A stretch of DNA of 64,000 bases from Austropuccinia psidii. Lineage: Eukaryota > Basidiomycota > Pucciniomycetes > Pucciniales > Sphaerophragmiaceae. The DNA lies in contig JALGQZ010000003.1 in the NCBI GenBank assembly GCA_023105745.1, positions 41,059,185 to 41,123,184 on the forward strand, written 5' to 3'. A model generated the notes under the pieces. That model saw only the letters and a program-made list of their open reading frames with translations, did not search any database and was not told the DNA's origin. Below are positions 58,838 to 64,000 of this stretch, one piece after another (positions within the stretch are counted from its first letter, which is position 1; each line of letters begins with the position of its first letter). The position numbers and the translations under genes were made by a program.

Positions 58838-60122
58838 TTTTTATTCAATTTTTATTTTATTTTTATTTTTTTTATTTTATTTTTATTTTATTTTCATTTA
58901 TTTTCATTTGTTTTCATTTATTTTTCCTTTTATTTTTTTATTTATTTCAATTTTATCATGTTCTTATTTCATTTTATTTTTTATTTTTATTTTTTTGCTT
59001 TTGTATTTTTTTATTTATTTTTATTTATTTTTACTTTTTCTTATTTATTTTTATTTATTTTTACTTTTTCTTATTTATATTTATTATTTTAATTTATTGT
59101 TTATTTTTTTAATTTTTTTTTTCATTTTTTTAATTTTATTTTCATTTTTTTATTTTATTCATTTTTTCTTGTTTTTTTTGATTTTATTTTTATTTTATTG
59201 TTATTTTATTTTTATTTTTTATTTATTTGTAATTTATTTTTTATTTATTTTTTATTTATTTTTTATTTATTTTTTATTTATTTTTTATTTATTTTTTTAT
59301 TTTTTTATTTTTTTATTTATTTTTATTTATTTTTATTTATTTTTTTTTTTATTTTTTTTTATTTCTTATTTATTTTTTTTTAATTTTATTTTTATTTTTT
59401 TTTAATTTTTTTTTAATTTTTTTTTATTTTTATTTATTTTATTTTTATTTTTTTTTCATTTTTTTTTTATTTTTTTTTTTATTTTTTTTTTAATTTTTTT
59501 TTTATTTTTTTTTCTTTTTTTTTATTTTTTTTATTTTTTTTATTTTTTTCATTTTTTTTATTTTTTTTATTTTTTTTATTTTTTTTATTTTTTTCATTTT
59601 TTTTATTTTTTTTATTTTTTTTATTTTTATTTATTTTTACTTTTTTCATTTTTTTTTTATTTTTCATTTTTTTTTTATCTTTTTTTTATTTTTATTTTTA
59701 TTTTTTATATTTTTTTATATTTTATTTTATTTTATTTCATTGTCTTTTCTTTTTTTTTTGTTTTTTTTATTGTTTATTTTTTTATTTTTTTTGAGTTTTT
59801 TAATTTTTTCAATTTTTTTGGATTTTTTTTTATTTTTTTTTATTTTTATTCATTTTTTAATTTTATTTCATTTCATTTTATTTTACTTTATTTTTTTTAT
59901 TGTTTTTTACCTTTTTTTCTTTTTTTTAATTTTTTTTATGTTTTTTTATTTTTTTTCACTTTTTTTATTCTTATTATTTTTTGCTTTTTTTTGTATTTTT
60001 CATTTTTTATTCATTTTTTTTATTTATTTATTTATTTTTGCTTATCTTTTATTTTATTTTTTATTTTAGTTTTTTTTTTTTGATTTTTTAATCATTTTAT
60101 TTTATTTATTTTTTATTTATAA
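58838..60122. repeat. 1.28-kb T-rich low-complexity tract
   Basis: The plus strand is almost only T and A with very few G or C. It contains sub-arrays with units of about 11 bp (ATTTATTTTTT, near 59220-59300) and about 9 bp (ATTTTTTTT, near 59510-59630). Apparent open frames in it (Phe/Leu/Ile-rich on plus, Lys/Asn-rich on minus) are products of the repeat. Confidence 0.9.
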
Positions 60123-61849
60123 TCTTTTGGAAGAATAATGATAAATGATAATTATAGTTCTTGAAGAAAACAAATACTATGGAAAAACCCTAAGGATTAA
60201 TAATAATTCATATACTAACATTCAGTGAACTTTGGAAAGAATATGGTAGAGAGATTTGGCACATAAATTGTTGCTTTATGGGATCAAAATTGATTTATAA
60301 CCATATTACAACAATATATAGTTGATTGTTATGAGTTCACGTCCTTCTGATTGATTCTTAAAGAATAAACCACTCAAGAAAAAGTTTTAATTAATACTTA
60401 CTGGTTAGTAGCAATGATATAATTGGATAATAAGATGACTTGGAAAAAACAGAAACAGGAGGCCTCTTTTAAGTCAAAGACAGCTCACAGACGTGTTCAA
60501 TGGAGAAAACTTAAAAGCCAGTGATTGAGAAAACAATAATCCTTTTTGGATTATTTATTGCATCATTTGTTGTCACGTAAGATTATCATGATTACTTAAT
60601 TATTATTTTGACATGACTACCAACCCATTTATTGTTAAGAATAAAAGCAGTAGAAAATTTAAATTTTCTTTTATTCAAAGATAAAAACTAATTTCAGCAA
60701 GTTATAAATGTTATTGGTAAGTTCATCACAAGTTGTATTTTTGGTGAATTTTGAAGATCCAGTATTTCAAGTGGAATCACCCAAAATGGACTTTAAGTAA
60801 ACCTTTTAATTCTACTTCTAAAGCCATGGTTTTTTGTTTCCTTTATGAATTATACCATTCTCCATTTTCCCTGAAAGCTTCAGAAGATTTCATTAAGAAT
60901 TGTATTTTTAATGAATTTTGGAAGTTTTTACCTAATTTCTATGCAGAATTACACATATCAAATTATGGCAGGTTTCTATGAGTTAAATAAATGGATACTT
61001 GTCCAAAATGGGTTTTGATTACTCATTTGAGGTTTATCTATGGAAAATAATTAAGAATTGACATGGTTACAGGAGTCTAAGTTGCTCTTTACCTCTCTGT
61101 CATGTCAAAATAGTAGCTTATTTGAGATGTTTTTATGATTTAATGAGATTTCAGCTTGGTGAATAGGTTCCCAAAAGTTTTTAGTGTACCAATTGGGCCA
61201 TTATTAGCCATGGATTCAAGCTTTAGAGCTATCCATTCCCCATAGTCCTTAGAAGTTGGGTACCATGGCTCTCTTTGATGTCTTTTGTCCCCTCTAGCTA
61301 TTTTTATGTTAGAAATAGAAACTCAGCTTAAACACTGATATCCACTATGGGTGCCTCAAAACTGTTTTTAATAATACCATATTATTAAGTTCCACAAATA
61401 TGCATAGCACTATTATTAGTGTATATGTAACAAGGGATTTCTTACATTCCCATGGTTTTGGCATGAAATGAATAAAAATAGAAATTTTCACATTTATTTT
61501 ATGTCGTATTGATGATGTGTTATTGAAGAATTTTCCATATTACCACTTCATAGAGTTAATTTAAGCTTATCCACTCCATGGGCTACCCTAGATGAACTTT
61601 TGTGTAGAATCGACATATGGCCTTAAATCCATGGATTTAGCTACTCACAAAAAGGTTTTCCATCTTTTGTGTAATCAAAAATGATGAATTTTGAATATAT
61701 GCATGACCTATAGGTTATGCATAGTTCAAAATTTATTTCCAAAGATAATTTTGGCCTGTTTGGGTAGGTAAAATATATCTCAAGGCTCACATGGAAAGAC
61801 GACAAAATCAAATCCATTCTCACCTGAAACTACCATTGGGGATGCCACT
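60123..61849. other. AT-rich DNA without a recognised gene
   Basis: One open frame at 60751-60981 (76 codons, Phe/Lys-rich) shows no known motif. No LTR boundary seen. Confidence 0.5.
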
Positions 61850-62990
61850 ATTGAAAGAACTCTCAGATCCCAGAAACCATGGCCATCACAAACCCCAAAG
61901 ACATTTGAAACATCTACACTAAGAAAACTGACAAGAGCTGAAAGATTTTGAAAAAGTGTACATATTAAAACAACAAGTCAGGAACATGAAAGAGTCACAA
62001 TACCCACAAGAAAGACAAAGGACTATATCCTCAACTTTGATGGAAGTGATTTTGAAAAAATTTTCAACACAGCTGAAAGGATAGAATCAATTGCATGAGA
62101 AAATGAGAGGTATTTGGAGTTTCCAATAGCATTCTGGAATGAATTTGAGGATATAAGATATGAAATTGCAAGAATTGCCTGATATGAAATTGCAAGAATT
62201 CCCCGATATGAAATGGAGGATTCAGATTGATTGAAAAATGTAAAAATCAGTAGAAGGGGAAAGGTGGAACCAGAAAGAAGACATAGGAAAGACTTATTAA
62301 AAGACTATTATATAAAAACCAACAGGAAGGAGGGGTTAAGAGTTTATCCCAATACAGAAATCTTGTCTCAGAATTAAAAATAGCTTAGGTATGGGTATAT
62401 TAAAAAGGAAAATGATTATCATGAGGATGTCTTTGATTCTTTATCACAGGAAATTGGAAGTAGTGTTACTGAAGAAAGGATAAAAGACAGGACCATGGTT
62501 CAAGCAAGAGATGGAGGATATTTCTTACCTGAAATGGATATTCTCAGAGATTATATTCAGGCAGAATTAGAGGCAGCAGTTTTTATTAAAGTAAAATCAC
62601 ATTTAACAAATTCAGATGGAATAAAAATTAAAATTAAGACCAAATTTGAAGATAAAAGCTGGGAGGAGATTATAAAACAAGTGAAGTATATCACCAAGAA
62701 AATAAGGAGTCCACCAGCTCAACAACCCCATGTTCAAGAAGCCCCCCAAAAAGGAAATTCATTGAAGGATGTTTTGTCCCAGTTGAAAGAACTATCAGAG
62801 GATTTTAATTCACCAAAGAAGGTCTGGAAGGATAAACCACACACACAAGGATCAGGCTTAGCACCAAATGAACAACCATTCAGACCATGAAATACCCAGG
62901 AACCTTTACCTACAAATTATTGACCTTATGTGCCAGTAAAAATTTATCCAAGACCACCCTTACAGTGCTAGTAATTTTTTGAAAATGGTC
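61850..62990 (+). pseudogene. Element G: gag of a second Gypsy type, broken
   Basis: Recognisable stretches include DYILNFDGSDFEKIFNTAER near 62020 and, open over 62495-62890, MVQARDGGYFLPEMDILRDY, KSWEEIIKQVKYITKKI and KGNSLKDVLSQLKELSEDF. I recall this gag style from rust-fungus retrotransposons unlike A-D, without a zinc knuckle visible here. Stops and frameshifts are frequent. The element has no visible 5' LTR and leaves the window on the right. Confidence 0.6.
62157..62204 (+). repeat. 24-bp tandem duplication in G gag
   Basis: GATATGAAATTGCAAGAATT followed by GCCT, repeated at 62181-62204 with CCCC in place of GCCT. The length is a multiple of three. Confidence 0.8.
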
Positions 62991-64000
62991 ATTCAGTTAC
63001 AAGATGAAGCTATTTGGACAAGATAAGGAAAATAATATTGTCAGTAGGCAAGAATTAAACTTCTTTTACCCTAATTTTGAAAGAGTACCCTCAGAGGGAA
63101 ACAAATCTCCAAAGGAGTTAGTCAGGGAATTTTTAAGGAAAAAAACAAATCTCAAAGAATATAATTGAAGATGAAAATCCTCTATTCAGACCAGAATATC
63201 CAAAGATAGTTGAGCCAAAGAAGGAAGAAAAAGAAGTTTAAATTTCTCAAGTAGAATACTGGAATAATTGGGAACCACCAACAGTATCTTCACTCATGGA
63301 GATTTTGGAAACAAATGCAACTCTTAGACAGGAAAAGCAAAGATTGGCTAAGAAAGAAAGCCAACATAAATAAGAGTGTCAAACTAAAAACCCCTACTAC
63401 CAGGAACCTATTATGAGGATGAAGCGGAAGAAAAGATGAAGATGGTTGTTCCAACCAAATATAAAGATAAATATATTACAATAAATGAAAAATTAGAATG
63501 AACTGAAAGCAAAGAAAATTACCATTTTGATGAGGAAAGTAAAAATTCCAATAAAAAGATTGCTCATCAAAAAACTCAAGAGAAATAAATCATAAAGGAA
63601 AACAAAAACTTAAACCAAAATTAGCAATTGAAAATTCAATAAAGATAATCTTGGAACAGAAGATAAACTTAACTTTGGAAGGAGTATCATCAGTATTACC
63701 CACCTTTATTCCAAAATTACAGGGAATTTCTCTTGAATGAAAGAAAGCACTAAAATAATTTGATAATTTGGACATAAAAGAAGACATTATTTCAATAAAG
63801 ATGAAAGACTTTGAAGAACCAAGGATTAATTATGCCTGTCCATTTAGATTCATGCAGGTGTTGGTTAAGAAAGAAGATTATCCAGTAATGGAGCTTGTTG
63901 ATACAGACTGAGACCTAAAATTGATCACTGAAGATGCAGAAATAAATACTTTACTCCCAACCAGAAAGCTCAAAATGAATTTAAAAGTTTTTGGAGGACA
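62991..64000 (+). pseudogene. Element G: linker and protease start, broken
   Basis: From about 63870 the frame reads PVMELVDTD-stop-DLKLITEDAEINTLL then TRKLKMNLKVFGG. This looks like an aspartic protease in which the Asp-Thr-Gly-Ser-Asp site has become Asp-Thr-Asp-stop-Asp. Upstream, 62991-63830, is a charged Lys/Glu-rich linker with several stops. It continues beyond the window. Confidence 0.6.

Noticed and set aside
59479..59667. Lys/Asn-rich protein on the minus strand
   Set aside because: Product of the 9-bp A-rich repeat; no start context or neighbours.
58692..60069. Long Phe/Leu/Ile-rich open frames resembling membrane proteins
   Set aside because: They follow from the T-rich repeat tract; the residue pattern repeats with the DNA unit.

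Overview
The window looks like repeat-dense, AT-rich nuclear DNA of a basidiomycete rust fungus (Pucciniales). I infer this from chromodomain-bearing Ty3/Gypsy elements with large LTRs (1.3-1.8 kb), short 60-90 bp introns, and gag/pol wording that I recall from the myrtle rust Austropuccinia psidii. The species call rests on memory, not on a search. I see no bacterial-type operons, no tRNA or rRNA genes and no CRISPR. There is no convincing host housekeeping gene.

Layout. 1-5630: minus-strand Gypsy element D1, running off the left edge, with its 5' LTR at 3812-5630. It sits in an older A-family remnant (E, 5631-8015) that also carries a solo A-type LTR (5790-7217). 8016-9563 is unassigned AT-rich DNA, followed by a plus-oriented A-type LTR (9569-10881). 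10887-37450 is a three-level nest. Decayed minus-strand element C (about 11274-14024, resuming at 34520-37450) is split by plus-strand element B (14030-34514, target duplication ACCTC). B's 3' LTR is in turn split by minus-strand element A (23553-33913, target duplication CATTA). A's own 5' LTR is damaged and abuts a B2-type LTR (31691-33344). 38107-49588: plus-strand element D2 with both LTRs and target duplication AAAAT, carrying a solo A-type LTR (44241-45675, TCCAC). 51185-52783: solo B2 LTR (TAACC). 54466-58837: a Mutator-like DNA transposon with 26-bp terminal inverted repeats. Its four-exon gene fuses a zinc-finger and DDE transposase to a zinc knuckle and an OTU-type cysteine protease. 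58838-60122: an extreme T-rich tract. About 61850-64000: start of a decayed plus-strand Gypsy element G of a different gag type.

How the genes work together. Each Gypsy element encodes gag (zinc knuckle), protease, reverse transcriptase, RNase H, integrase and, where visible, a chromodomain-like tail. In A, D1 and D2 a second accessory gene (ORF1) overlaps the start of gag in the +1 frame. ORF1 is readable only if a 63-68 bp phase-1 intron is removed, and the gag start codon lies inside that intron in all three copies. Splicing would therefore choose between ORF1 and gag-pol. This shared architecture and the OTU-carrying transposon are the two most interesting systems here. Nearly every coding region carries stops, frameshifts or lost catalytic residues, so this is a graveyard of elements; A is the least damaged Gypsy copy.
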